A stretch of DNA of 7,862 bases from Bacteroidales bacterium GP4 (GTDB lineage: Bacteria; Bacteroidota; Bacteroidia; Bacteroidales; Muribaculaceae), in assembly GCA_001701065.1 (NCBI GenBank), contig DAAL01000142.1, positions 1-7,862 of the forward strand, read 5' to 3'. Positions 1-5,695 of the stretch are shown here, one piece after another (position 1 is the first letter of the stretch; each line of letters opens with the position of its first letter). The position numbers and the translations under genes were made by a program. A model generated the notes under the pieces. It had not been told where the DNA came from. It ran no database searches and saw only the letters and a list, made by a program, of their open reading frames with translations.

Positions 1-30
1 AGGGGTCAATCTGCACCGACTTTTCCACTT

Positions 31-48
31 GGGTAACAAACGGGTAAC
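31..48. repeat. Tandem GGGTAAC repeat, likely integrase-upstream/att region
   Basis: GGGTAAC occurs at 31-37 and again at 42-48, a period of 11 bases; on the minus strand it reads GTTACCC twice. The same arrangement, GTTAAACC twice with a period of 12, lies just upstream of the integrase start at 5977. From memory, Bacteroidota integrase genes often carry such paired short repeats before the start codon. I infer that a second integrase gene may begin left of the window and read leftward. The rest of 1-154 has no gene I can support; a 19-codon minus-strand ORF (99-158) has no recognisable features. Confidence 0.4.
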
Positions 49-154
49 AAAATATCTGCAAAATAACAAATACAATCAGAAAGCAAATCAAAGTATAACT
101 AATATAACGCTCTTGAACACAAGTCTTTTAGTGGTTGTTTGGTTTCCTTTGTTT

Positions 155-922
155 TCATGAGTTAAACAACTTGATGTAGTCCATCCACATCTGCGAGTCA
201 GTAACCTTATAACCATTGCGGTTGGCTACCTTGATGGTGTTCCAATATGTGTCGATGTCCGCCTTGTAAGTTGGTCTTGCGCATAGGTATCGGAGCAACT
301 CTATCTCATTGGCTTTCATCAGTGTCTCGGCTTTCGGATTAGTTAGTAACTCTTGGAACATAGTCACGGGGTGGATATGGTGGCAACATCCATTGAAGCC
401 GTTGCGCTTGATTGTGTCAGTTACCTTGATGCGCGGATAGACCCATTCATCGGATATGCGCTGGAAGGCATCATTGTCACGTCTTATCTCCAATGGAGAG
501 CCGAAAGCGAAGGAGTCAATGTAGTGACCTAAAGTCCTCTGCAACCCCACTACGGTAGTATTGCCTTTTGGGTCAATCCAATAACTACCGATTTCAAGGT
601 AAGCGGGGTTAGCCTTCATTCCCTTGCGCATTTCCACTATCATCAGGAACATTCTCACTACCTGATAACCTTCCATAGTGGTGATTACGTTGAAATAGGA
701 CTTGTCACGGATAACACGCTCTTTGGTGTCCTTGATTTCAATCTGAGTACCACATTCGGGGCAAAGACACATTCCGTTCCTTGCCTCCAACCACTCGTGA
801 CCGCATTTCATACAGGTACACATTCCGGATTTGAGCCGATAGCCGTAATGGTTGATGGTTGAGTTGAGTGCCCAATTCATTTGGGGAGTGGTGAGCGGGC
901 GGAGTCGCCCGTTCAGTTCCAC
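155..922 (-). CDS. PcfJ-like protein, C-terminally truncated
   Basis: This resembles the PcfJ-like family (named after a gene of the enterococcal conjugative plasmid pCF10) found on Bacteroidales conjugative elements; its biochemical role is not established. The N-terminal stretch NGRLRPLT...WAL, a Zn-ribbon-like set of cysteines (CxxC at residues 37-40 and 54-57, followed by GHEW and GTQ) and the C-terminal MWMDYIKL motif support the call. From memory, family members run to about 400 residues and continue past that motif. Here the frame ends four residues later at a TGA (155-157), so the C-terminal part is missing. The only in-frame start is GTG at 920-922. An ATG at 942-944 in another frame would give MNQRKAY, a more family-like beginning, which suggests a small frameshift near 923. 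The PcfK-like gene lies 34 bases upstream, so the two are probably cotranscribed. It is likely a non-functional remnant. Confidence 0.72.
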   Translation of the reverse strand: MELNGRLRPLTTPQMNWALNSTINHYGYRLKSGMCTCMKCGHEWLEARNGMCLCPECGTQIEIKDTKERVIRDKSYFNVITTMEGYQVVRMFLMIVEMRKGMKANPAYLEIGSYWIDPKGNTTVVGLQRTLGHYIDSFAFGSPLEIRRDNDAFQRISDEWVYPRIKVTDTIKRNGFNGCCHHIHPVTMFQELLTNPKAETLMKANEIELLRYLCARPTYKADIDTYWNTIKVANRNGYKVTDSQMWMDYIKLFNS

Positions 923-956
923 TATATGCTTTTCTTTGATTCATAGTCTTGGTGGT

Positions 957-1409
957 TTAGAGATTATCAAATAAGTTTGGAGCGGTTTCTATCTCTGCTC
1001 CGGCTTTGGGAGCGGTGTCGGTCTGCTTAGGCTGAGACTTCGGCTTTGACTGATTGCGGAGTTCTCGGAGTTGTTCCTGCTTGAACTGCTCCATAGCCTG
1101 CTCCTTGAGAGTCTCCTTGTCCTCATCGGATAGTTCCGGCTTGGATACCACGATGTTGCAGTTGACTTTGCCAACCTCCTCAATGTCAGCCTCGTCGAAA
1201 TAATGACATAGATAATTTATTACTGTTGCGTCATCTACCATGCACACACCGCTCTTCTGTATCTGTGAACAGAGGTAGTTTACAGCCCCCTCAAAGCTCT
1301 TGTTGGGGTTTGCCATCTTGATAGCGAAGGCAGGTTCGGCGAGGCAACGCTCTTGGAGCATTTGCTGCATTGCTGCGATTGCAGCGTTGTTTGATTTCAT
1401 AGTAGCCAT
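957..1409 (-). CDS. PcfK-like protein
   Basis: A 150-residue PcfK-like protein, the usual upstream partner of PcfJ-like proteins on Bacteroidales mobile elements; its function is unknown. Features that fit the family as I remember it are an N-terminal helical segment ending in KMANPNKSFEGAVNYLCSQIQKSGV (residues about 31-55, written here as landmarks only), a central NCNIVVSKPELSDEDKE segment (83-99), a charged helical stretch EQFKQEQLRELR (107-118), a low-complexity K/Q/P linker and a terminal NLFDNL. The start is uncertain by three codons, because ATG at 1407-1409 and ATG at 1398-1400 are both possible (MATMKS). It sits 12 bases after the membrane protein gene and 34 bases before the PcfJ-like gene, all on the same strand, so one leftward transcript is likely. 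No Shine-Dalgarno site is evident, as is normal for the phylum. Confidence 0.8.
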   Translation of the reverse strand: MATMKSNNAAIAAMQQMLQERCLAEPAFAIKMANPNKSFEGAVNYLCSQIQKSGVCMVDDATVINYLCHYFDEADIEEVGKVNCNIVVSKPELSDEDKETLKEQAMEQFKQEQLRELRNQSKPKSQPKQTDTAPKAGAEIETAPNLFDNL

Positions 1410-1421
1410 ATAAGTTGTGTT

Positions 1422-1637
1422 TTATAAAGTGAGTAACCAATAGATTATCATTAGGGCAGATACAAGGCTGATAACCCACCCTATACCTCGGAATAACGGT
1501 TTCAATATCAGCCAAAAGACTATACCGACAATCGCCCCTATGATTATAGCCACCACCTTTGCAATCCGTCTTAATGCGGTATGAGCCGGTGAAGGTGTGA
1601 AGCTCGATTTGTCAATATGTCGGTTATTCAGTGTCAT
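1422..1637 (-). CDS. Small two-helix membrane protein, unknown function
   Basis: A 71-residue protein that I do not recognise as a named family. Residues 1-25 are polar and end in a basic patch (RRIAK). Two hydrophobic segments follow, at about 27-48 and 52-71, separated by a short PLFRG turn, so it should be an inner-membrane hairpin; the basic patch suggests the N-terminus faces the cytoplasm. The start is ATG at 1635-1637, with no convincing Shine-Dalgarno site and an A/T run just upstream. It is the first gene of the leftward group with the PcfK-like and PcfJ-like genes, which suggests a role in the conjugative element, but that is inference from position only. It is the last gene before the large structured non-coding block. 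Confidence 0.6.
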   Translation of the reverse strand: MTLNNRHIDKSSFTPSPAHTALRRIAKVVAIIIGAIVGIVFWLILKPLFRGIGWVISLVSALMIIYWLLTL

Positions 1638-1675
1638 AAGGCGATATTTTTTTTAACCTCAATGCGTCTATTTCG

Positions 1676-1859
1676 CAGTATGAAGTATGTTCGCTCGATA
1701 ACACCACGGCGTGACGGGAGCAAAGTGCTGTTCGCCGACGGCTAAAAATACAAGCTGAACGACCGCAGGGAGTGAAGTCTGGAGATTTTTAAGCCGTCAG
1801 CAAAAGAATAGCACGTCCCGGCACGTTATCCATTCCGAGCGAATATACTTTCCGTACTG
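1676..1859. repeat. Long imperfect inverted repeat (domain I of structured block)
   Basis: The outer arms are 1676-1697 and 1836-1859, which agree over about 20 bases with a gap of two and two wobble-type changes. GATAAC at 1697-1702 pairs with GTTATC at 1825-1830. GTGCTGTTC at 1725-1733 pairs with GAATAGCAC at 1806-1814 through one G-U. GACGGCTAAAAAT at 1737-1749 pairs with 1785-1798 through one bulge. The apical loop is about 1750-1784. The order of arms is strictly nested, giving an extended rod of about 180 nt. Confidence 0.75.
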
Positions 1860-1985
1860 TGATATATGCGATTGTCGTGGGAAAACATTGAGCCGCAAGT
1901 GCCTTTAAGGAGACACTGAATGACCGACATACTAAGATGGGAATTCTCTAAATATAATAAGGTGTAAACCTGTAGTACAGATGTG

Positions 1986-2090
1986 GAGCGGGCGTTAAGA
2001 ACACGGAGCGAAGGAATAGACGGAGCAGGTACAGCGACACTTGTGGCGCAACCTGCACAGGCGATCCTTCACTTGGTGTTCAGCCGGCTC
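1986..2090. repeat. Nested inverted repeat (domain II of structured block)
   Basis: GAGCGGGC at 1986-1993 pairs with GCCGGCTC at 2083-2090 at seven of eight positions. The 17-base arm at 1999-2015 pairs with 2065-2081, with GAACAC/GTGTTC and GAAGGA/TCCTTC perfect at its ends. GCAGGT at 2025-2030 pairs with ACCTGC at 2051-2056 and encloses GCG/CGC and CAC/GTG. The arms nest in order, which is what a real stem with internal loops would give. Confidence 0.75.
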
Positions 2091-2098
2091 TTATACGT

Positions 2099-2157
2099 GG
2101 ACAATGCGGTCTGCGGTAGTGCCGGACTCGCTCCAAACACCGCCGACGGCATTGTCC
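2099..2157. repeat. Inverted repeat (domain III of structured block)
   Basis: GGACAATGC at 2099-2107 and GCATTGTCC at 2149-2157 are a perfect 9-bp complementary pair. Inside them GCGGT at 2113-2117 pairs with ACCGC at 2139-2143. No T-rich tract follows, so this is not an ordinary rho-independent terminator. Confidence 0.7.
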
Positions 2158-2214
2158 CGGAAATAGCTTTCATGGTGAATTAGCACAGATATAACGAACA
2201 AATGCAACGGTAAA

Positions 2215-2246
2215 GTTGTATTATTTGAAAATAGTTCGTAACTTTG
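2215..2246 (+). promoter_or_regulatory. Bacteroidota-type promoter of the toxin-antitoxin operon
   Basis: GTTG (2215-2218) is followed after 20 bases by TAACTTTG (2239-2246), a good fit to the Bacteroidota -33 TTTG / -7 TAnnTTTG consensus. The toxin ATG begins at 2251, four bases after the -7 box, so transcription would start at or within a base or two of the start codon, giving a leaderless or almost leaderless mRNA. Confidence 0.6.
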
Positions 2247-2250
2247 CAAT

Positions 2251-2616
2251 ATGATAACAAAGGAGCAAGTCGAGAAATTCTTAGAAGATTTTAGCCTGAA
2301 GGTTAAAATCTTCGGCATCCGTTTTCGTGATGACAGGTCAAAAAATCAGAACAGTCTGCTGGAACTTGGAATAACCCCAAGCCAGCGTCTGGAAATCATC
2401 ATGCAGCTGGATTGCTATGATTACTCCGAAGGCCCCATCGTGGATGTGCTGAACAGCCAAGGCGAAATGTGGGTATTCGGAAAGGATGTCAGGGGAAACG
2501 AGGTATATATCAAAATTACTCTCGGCAAACCTAATGCACACACTATCTGCATATCATTTCACAAAGCCGAATATCCGATGTCTTACCCTCTAAAAGATGA
2601 CGCAAATGGAAAGTAA
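2251..2616 (+). CDS. MqsR-like toxin of a type II toxin-antitoxin pair
   Basis: A 121-residue protein resembling the MqsR-family (RelE-like fold) toxins often seen in Bacteroidales next to SocA-domain antitoxins. Known MqsR members are mRNA interferases, so the likely activity is RNA cleavage that stops translation. The C-terminal half carries the recognisable part: GEMWVFGKDVRGNEVYIKI (residues 71-89), comparable to the QVYLKI region of E. coli MqsR with its catalytic tyrosine (here Y86, with K88), then ICISFH (99-104), comparable to LIVSFK. The start at 2251 gives the MITKEQVE N-terminus I expect for this subfamily and lies right behind a promoter. A strong hairpin lies inside the coding sequence at 2284-2313. 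The stop overlaps the antitoxin start by 20 or 11 bases, so expression is translationally coupled, toxin first. The family assignment rests on remembered motifs; activity is inferred. Confidence 0.72.
   Translation: MITKEQVEKFLEDFSLKVKIFGIRFRDDRSKNQNSLLELGITPSQRLEIIMQLDCYDYSEGPIVDVLNSQGEMWVFGKDVRGNEVYIKITLGKPNAHTICISFHKAEYPMSYPLKDDANGK
2284..2313 (+). promoter_or_regulatory. 13-bp hairpin within the toxin coding sequence
   Basis: GAAGATTTTAGCC (2284-2296) and GGTTAAAATCTTC (2301-2313) pair at all 13 positions if one G-U is allowed, closed by a TGAA loop. It starts 33 bases after the A of the start codon and encodes residues 12-21. The absence of a following T-tract argues against a terminator. 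It may modulate translation or stability of the short-leader mRNA, which is inference. Confidence 0.5.
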
Positions 2617-3559
2617 TGTATTGTCAAACGGCGAGAAATTCTTTCAGGAAGAGAGAACCGCAACCTTCCGCAAGGAGGAGTTTACATATATACATACCGG
2701 TATTATTGATGAGGACGGTGAGATGTGGACCACAACAGAACTTGACGAGGCCAATCTGTTTCAGGTTTACAATCAGTACCGTGCCAAGCATGGAATACCA
2801 TTCCCCGATGACATAGCAGGTCTGCGCAGACATTATGGTATTTCAGCCGCTAAGATGGCTCAGATACTTGGTTTCGGCATAAACCAGTATCGTATGTATG
2901 AGGACGGAGAGGTGCCGAGCATTTCAAATGCCCGCACGATAATCGCCGCAAGAGAAAAAGCGGTGTTCTTGTCCTTCATAGAGGCCTCCAGAGCCGATAT
3001 GACCGAGCAGGAGTACAACCGTATCCGCAAGAAAGTCGATGATGCCGACGGTGATTTTGCAATGATACACCAACCGTCTGTTTATAGTGGCTATCGCTCG
3101 CTCTCGATGGAAAAGATCGCAGCGGTCGGACATTTGTTAATCTCTAAAATTGGCTCAACATTTGTCACAAAGATGAACAAACTTATGTTCTATGCCGATT
3201 TCATCCATTATAAAAGACATGGCTATGGCATAACCGGTCTGTCATATCGAGCGTTGCAATATGGTCCGGTTCCCGAGTCATGGGGCACTGTGTATGGAAC
3301 TATGTCCGGTATCTCAATGGAGGAATTTGTCTATCCGAGCGGACAGAGCGGCATACAGCTTGAGATTAACGCCGAAGCGGACTATTCGGCCTTGGACGAA
3401 AAGGAAATAGCCACGGTTGAGACTGTCTGCAAATTGTTCGCTGACATGAGCGCCGGAGAAATCTCAGAGGCAAGCCATAAAGAAAAGGCTTGGATTGCGA
3501 ACCATCAGACACGCGCAGAAATTTCCTATCAGGATGCCTTTGCGCTCCATTACAACTAA
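2597..3559 (+). CDS. Antitoxin with MqsA-type HTH and SocA/Panacea (DUF4065) domain
   Basis: A 320-residue antitoxin partnering the upstream MqsR-like toxin. Residues about 1-50 correspond to the position of the MqsA zinc-binding domain (FTYIHTGIIDEDGEMWTTTE region) but contain no cysteine, so metal binding has been lost. Residues about 72-110 form an Xre-type helix-turn-helix (ISAAKMAQILGF...YEDGEVPS), which should bind the operon promoter. Residues about 174-310 are a SocA-like/Panacea domain, with KMNKLMFYADFIHYKRHG (192-209), LQYGPVPESWG and the closing SHKEKAW. Panacea domains are known to neutralise many unrelated toxin types by direct binding. ATG at 2606 is an alternative start three codons in; both overlap the toxin stop. 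Autoregulation of the promoter at 2215-2246 is expected from the HTH. The next gene follows after 11 bases and is probably cotranscribed. Confidence 0.85.
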   Translation: MTQMESNVLSNGEKFFQEERTATFRKEEFTYIHTGIIDEDGEMWTTTELDEANLFQVYNQYRAKHGIPFPDDIAGLRRHYGISAAKMAQILGFGINQYRMYEDGEVPSISNARTIIAAREKAVFLSFIEASRADMTEQEYNRIRKKVDDADGDFAMIHQPSVYSGYRSLSMEKIAAVGHLLISKIGSTFVTKMNKLMFYADFIHYKRHGYGITGLSYRALQYGPVPESWGTVYGTMSGISMEEFVYPSGQSGIQLEINAEADYSALDEKEIATVETVCKLFADMSAGEISEASHKEKAWIANHQTRAEISYQDAFALHYN

Positions 3560-3570
3560 ATGGATTGTGT

Positions 3571-3993
3571 ATGGCAAAGAAGAAACATAAGCCGCAACCT
3601 CCGACCAAGTATGTCGAGGTTGAAGTCAATCACGGTATGTTTGATGATTACCTTCAGTATGGCCCGCAGTATGACACCGTCAACGACTGCCCCATATTTG
3701 AGGGTGAGACGGAATTTGTTCCCCGTCAAAGCTTCAAGAAACTGCCGAAAGATGTCAAAGAGTTGCTGAAAGATATAATGGTCAACTTCGTTACGGATTA
3801 TTGGCAGACCTGTCGGCAGATACCGGTTGACGGAGATTTGAAACAGCTACGCAAGAACGCACTTGATGCACTTCTTCACGACCTCAGAATCTACCTCAAA
3901 GATGATAAGGAGGTGACGCAATTCCTTAACGACTGTGTCGCCACAACAATAAACCGTCTGTTAAAGGCGGAAAAGGCGTCCAATAACGTTTAG
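3571..3993 (+). CDS. Hypothetical protein, third gene of the toxin-antitoxin operon
   Basis: A 140-residue soluble, charged protein that I do not recognise. It starts with a lysine-rich tail (MAKKKHK), has a mixed segment with several tyrosines (YVEVEVNHGMFDDYLQYGPQYD region, residues 14-35) and then a mainly helical C-terminal half from about residue 55 (FKKLPKDVKELLKDIM, later LRKNALDALLHDLRIYLKDD). There is no signal peptide, membrane segment or metal-binding motif. I chose ATG at 3571, 11 bases after the antitoxin stop; the open frame extends back to 3490 but would overlap the antitoxin by 70 bases. The tight spacing suggests a third component or accessory factor of the toxin-antitoxin operon. 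No terminator is visible between it and the Fic gene promoter region. Confidence 0.6.
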   Translation: MAKKKHKPQPPTKYVEVEVNHGMFDDYLQYGPQYDTVNDCPIFEGETEFVPRQSFKKLPKDVKELLKDIMVNFVTDYWQTCRQIPVDGDLKQLRKNALDALLHDLRIYLKDDKEVTQFLNDCVATTINRLLKAEKASNNV

Positions 3994-4002
3994 GTCGTCC
4001 AT

Positions 4003-4082
4003 AATCGCAGTTTTTTGTAGAAATCGCGGTTATAATCGCAAAAATTTGTACCTTTGTAGTCTCTTAATCGTGATTTTTTGTA
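4003..4082 (+). repeat. Repeated AATCG...TTGTA boxes at the Fic gene promoter
   Basis: Three 17-base copies of a related motif occur in direct orientation: AATCGCAGTTTTTTGTA (4003-4019), AATCGCAAAAATTTGTA (4034-4050) and AATCGTGATTTTTTGTA (4066-4082). A further AATCGCGGTT is at 4022-4031. They surround the -7 box at 4049-4056, and the last copy runs into the Fic start codon. AbiEi-type antitoxins are known to repress their own promoters by binding repeats, so these are candidate operators for the N-terminal winged helix of the Fic fusion. Confidence 0.5.
4049..4056 (+). promoter_or_regulatory. Probable -7 box (TACCTTTG) of the Fic gene
   Basis: TACCTTTG matches the Bacteroidota -7 consensus TAnnTTTG. 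The -33 region about 20 bases upstream (around 4025-4030, CGCGGT) is a poor match, as expected for a regulated promoter. Transcription would start near 4061-4063 and leave a leader of about 20 bases before ATG 4082. This argues against the upstream TTG start at 4046, which lies inside the promoter. Confidence 0.45.
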
Positions 4083-5569
4083 TGGCAGTTAAAGTTGACA
4101 CCCAAAAAGAGATTATATTCGGTTCGTCAGACCCGAATATTTCCCGTGTGCTCAGCAAGAAGGAAAAGAATGGTGAGCTGCGTAAGGTCGCGCCACGAAT
4201 CTATACAACCAATCTAATAGACAGTCTGGAGAATATCGTGCGCCGTAACCTTATGGATATTCTGGTGTATCGTTATCCGGATGCTCTCATAAGCCATCGA
4301 AGCGCGAAGGAGATGCGCCCGACTGCTACAGGCGATTTCTTTCTCACCAATTCCACAACAAGGCGTGTGACTGACCTGCCGGGTATCACGCTTAACTTTG
4401 TCAAAGGTCCGAAAGCGACTTCACGCGATATTCCGTTTATGGGTATGCACATATCCGGCGAATACCGCTATATGCTGGAGAATATGCAGGTGTCGAGAAA
4501 GTCCGGTGACGAGTCGCGTGTTTTGCCTGCGAGTGTTATTGAAAACAAGCTGGAACAGATACTGCTGACGGGAGGTGAAGACCGCCTGAATGAGTATCGT
4601 GATGAATTGAGATCTGTTGCCGAGGAATTGGGTATGCAGAACGAATTTGCCAAGATAAATAATATCATATCGGCATTGCTCTCGACACACGACGCCAAAG
4701 TGCTGTCAACCGACTCGGCGAAGGCTCTTGCCGCCGGCAATCCTTTCGACAAAACAAGAGTTGACTTGTTTGAGGTGTTGTTTGACGCAATCAAAGACTG
4801 TTATTTCGTTATCCGCAACAACCGCAACACCGATGAAGAGTCCTTCCGTCTCTTCTCGTTCTTCGAGAGTTATTTCTCAAACTATATCGAGGGGACGGAG
4901 TTTGAGGTGGACGAGGCGAAGGCGATAGTTGACTCCGGTATCCCCATGCCGCGACGCGATGAAGACTCGCATGATATCCTCGGCACATTCAAGGTGTTGT
5001 CAAACCGCGCAGAGATGATGAAAACACCGACATCGCCCAAAGAACTGTTTGCAATCCTCAGCCACCGCCACAGCATACTGCTTGAAGGACGACCGCATAT
5101 AAATCCCGGCATTTTCAAAATAAAAAACAATCGCGCCGGAATGACAGAGTTCGTGGATTATCAGCTTGTAAAAGGCACTTTGTCACAAGGCTTCAAATAT
5201 TATGCGGCATTGACCGACCCGTTTGCACGTGCAATCTTCATGATGTTCATGATAAGCGAAGTGCATCCGTTCAATGATGGTAACGGACGTGTCGCCCGTG
5301 TGATGATGAATGCCGAACTCGTACGTGCTGACCAGTCAAGAATAATCGTGCCGACAGTTTTCCGCGAGGATTATATTCTGGCATTGCGCAAACTTACCCG
5401 TCACAAAGACCCGATGGCGTATATCAACGTAATGACCAAGCTCCACCAGTTCAGCGACAACCTCTATGGCACAGACTTCACAGAATTGAAAAACTACCTT
5501 GCTGCCTGCAACGCTTACGAAGAACCCTCACAAGCAAAACTACAAATTATAGAGAGGGAGATTCTATAA
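4082..5569 (+). CDS. AbiEi-like winged-helix / Fic domain fusion protein
   Basis: A 495-residue two-part protein. Residues about 8-150 resemble the AbiEi antitoxin/transcriptional regulator family: a winged-helix-like start (SRVLSKKEKNGELRKVAPRIYTT region) and the landmark ALISHRSA (residues 68-75). The C-terminal part is a Fic domain whose core motif HPFNDGNGR (395-403) has every canonical residue, with catalytic H395 and an Arg further on (VARVMM). Fic enzymes usually transfer AMP from ATP to a hydroxyl of a target protein. SNYIEG (266-271) fits the inhibitory motif (S/T)xxxE(G/N) placed N-terminal to the core, making this a class II self-inhibited Fic protein with E270 as the inhibitory glutamate. 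I chose ATG 4082 because TTG 4046, twelve codons earlier in frame, lies in the promoter. Repeats at 4003-4082 may be bound by its own N-terminal domain. The target protein is unknown. It is transcribed in the same direction as the toxin-antitoxin operon. Confidence 0.85.
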   Translation: MAVKVDTQKEIIFGSSDPNISRVLSKKEKNGELRKVAPRIYTTNLIDSLENIVRRNLMDILVYRYPDALISHRSAKEMRPTATGDFFLTNSTTRRVTDLPGITLNFVKGPKATSRDIPFMGMHISGEYRYMLENMQVSRKSGDESRVLPASVIENKLEQILLTGGEDRLNEYRDELRSVAEELGMQNEFAKINNIISALLSTHDAKVLSTDSAKALAAGNPFDKTRVDLFEVLFDAIKDCYFVIRNNRNTDEESFRLFSFFESYFSNYIEGTEFEVDEAKAIVDSGIPMPRRDEDSHDILGTFKVLSNRAEMMKTPTSPKELFAILSHRHSILLEGRPHINPGIFKIKNNRAGMTEFVDYQLVKGTLSQGFKYYAALTDPFARAIFMMFMISEVHPFNDGNGRVARVMMNAELVRADQSRIIVPTVFREDYILALRKLTRHKDPMAYINVMTKLHQFSDNLYGTDFTELKNYLAACNAYEEPSQAKLQIIEREIL

Positions 5570-5695
5570 AATCAAATCGCCCATGCAATTCCAAAGAATG
5601 ATATACTTGTAAATGCAGGACCCAACACCGGACACTTGCCGGGAAAGGCAGAAATCACAAGAAATGATAAAAATTTCAAATATAAACGCCTACTG

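Larger units (their letters stand above)
1676..2157 (+). ncRNA. Candidate large structured RNA (unclassified)
   Basis: The gap of about 610 bases between the leftward and rightward genes has no plausible coding frame but is dense in nested complementary segments: domain I at 1676-1859, a small AGTG/CACT hairpin at 1898-1917, a 4-bp stem closed by GTAA at 1960-1971, domain II at 1986-2090 and domain III at 2099-2157. Helices keep pairing across bulges, and several mismatches are U-G or G-U if the plus strand is read: four favour plus and two favour minus. The GTAA loop is a GNRA tetraloop only on the plus strand. CGCCGACGGC occurs in both domain I (1733-1742) and domain III (2141-2150). I see no clear promoter at the left edge and no T-tract terminator at the right, so the boundaries are approximate. 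It does not match tmRNA, RNase P, SRP or 6S RNA patterns that I know. A folded single-stranded DNA element, such as an oriT, is the main alternative. Confidence 0.42.

Noticed and set aside
738..944. 68-codon minus-strand ORF overlapping the PcfJ-like gene
   Set aside because: Only its first codons resemble an expected PcfJ N-terminus; the rest is an out-of-frame reading of the PcfJ-like gene.
1676..2157. Group II intron, tmRNA, RNase P or SRP RNA as identity of the structured block
   Set aside because: None of the conserved sequence landmarks I know for these RNAs is present, and no reverse transcriptase is in the window.
1983..2183. 66-codon plus-strand ORF in the structured block
   Set aside because: It covers the arms of domains II and III, has no promoter or recognisable protein pattern, and its open frame is explained by the GC-rich helices.
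4046..4081. Upstream TTG start for the Fic gene, adding 12 hydrophobic residues
   Set aside because: It overlaps the -7 box TACCTTTG, so the transcript would begin after it; the apparent signal-like stretch is a translation of promoter DNA.
4468..4794. 108-codon minus-strand ORF inside the Fic gene
   Set aside because: Shadow of a well-supported coding sequence; serine-rich translation typical of an antisense frame.
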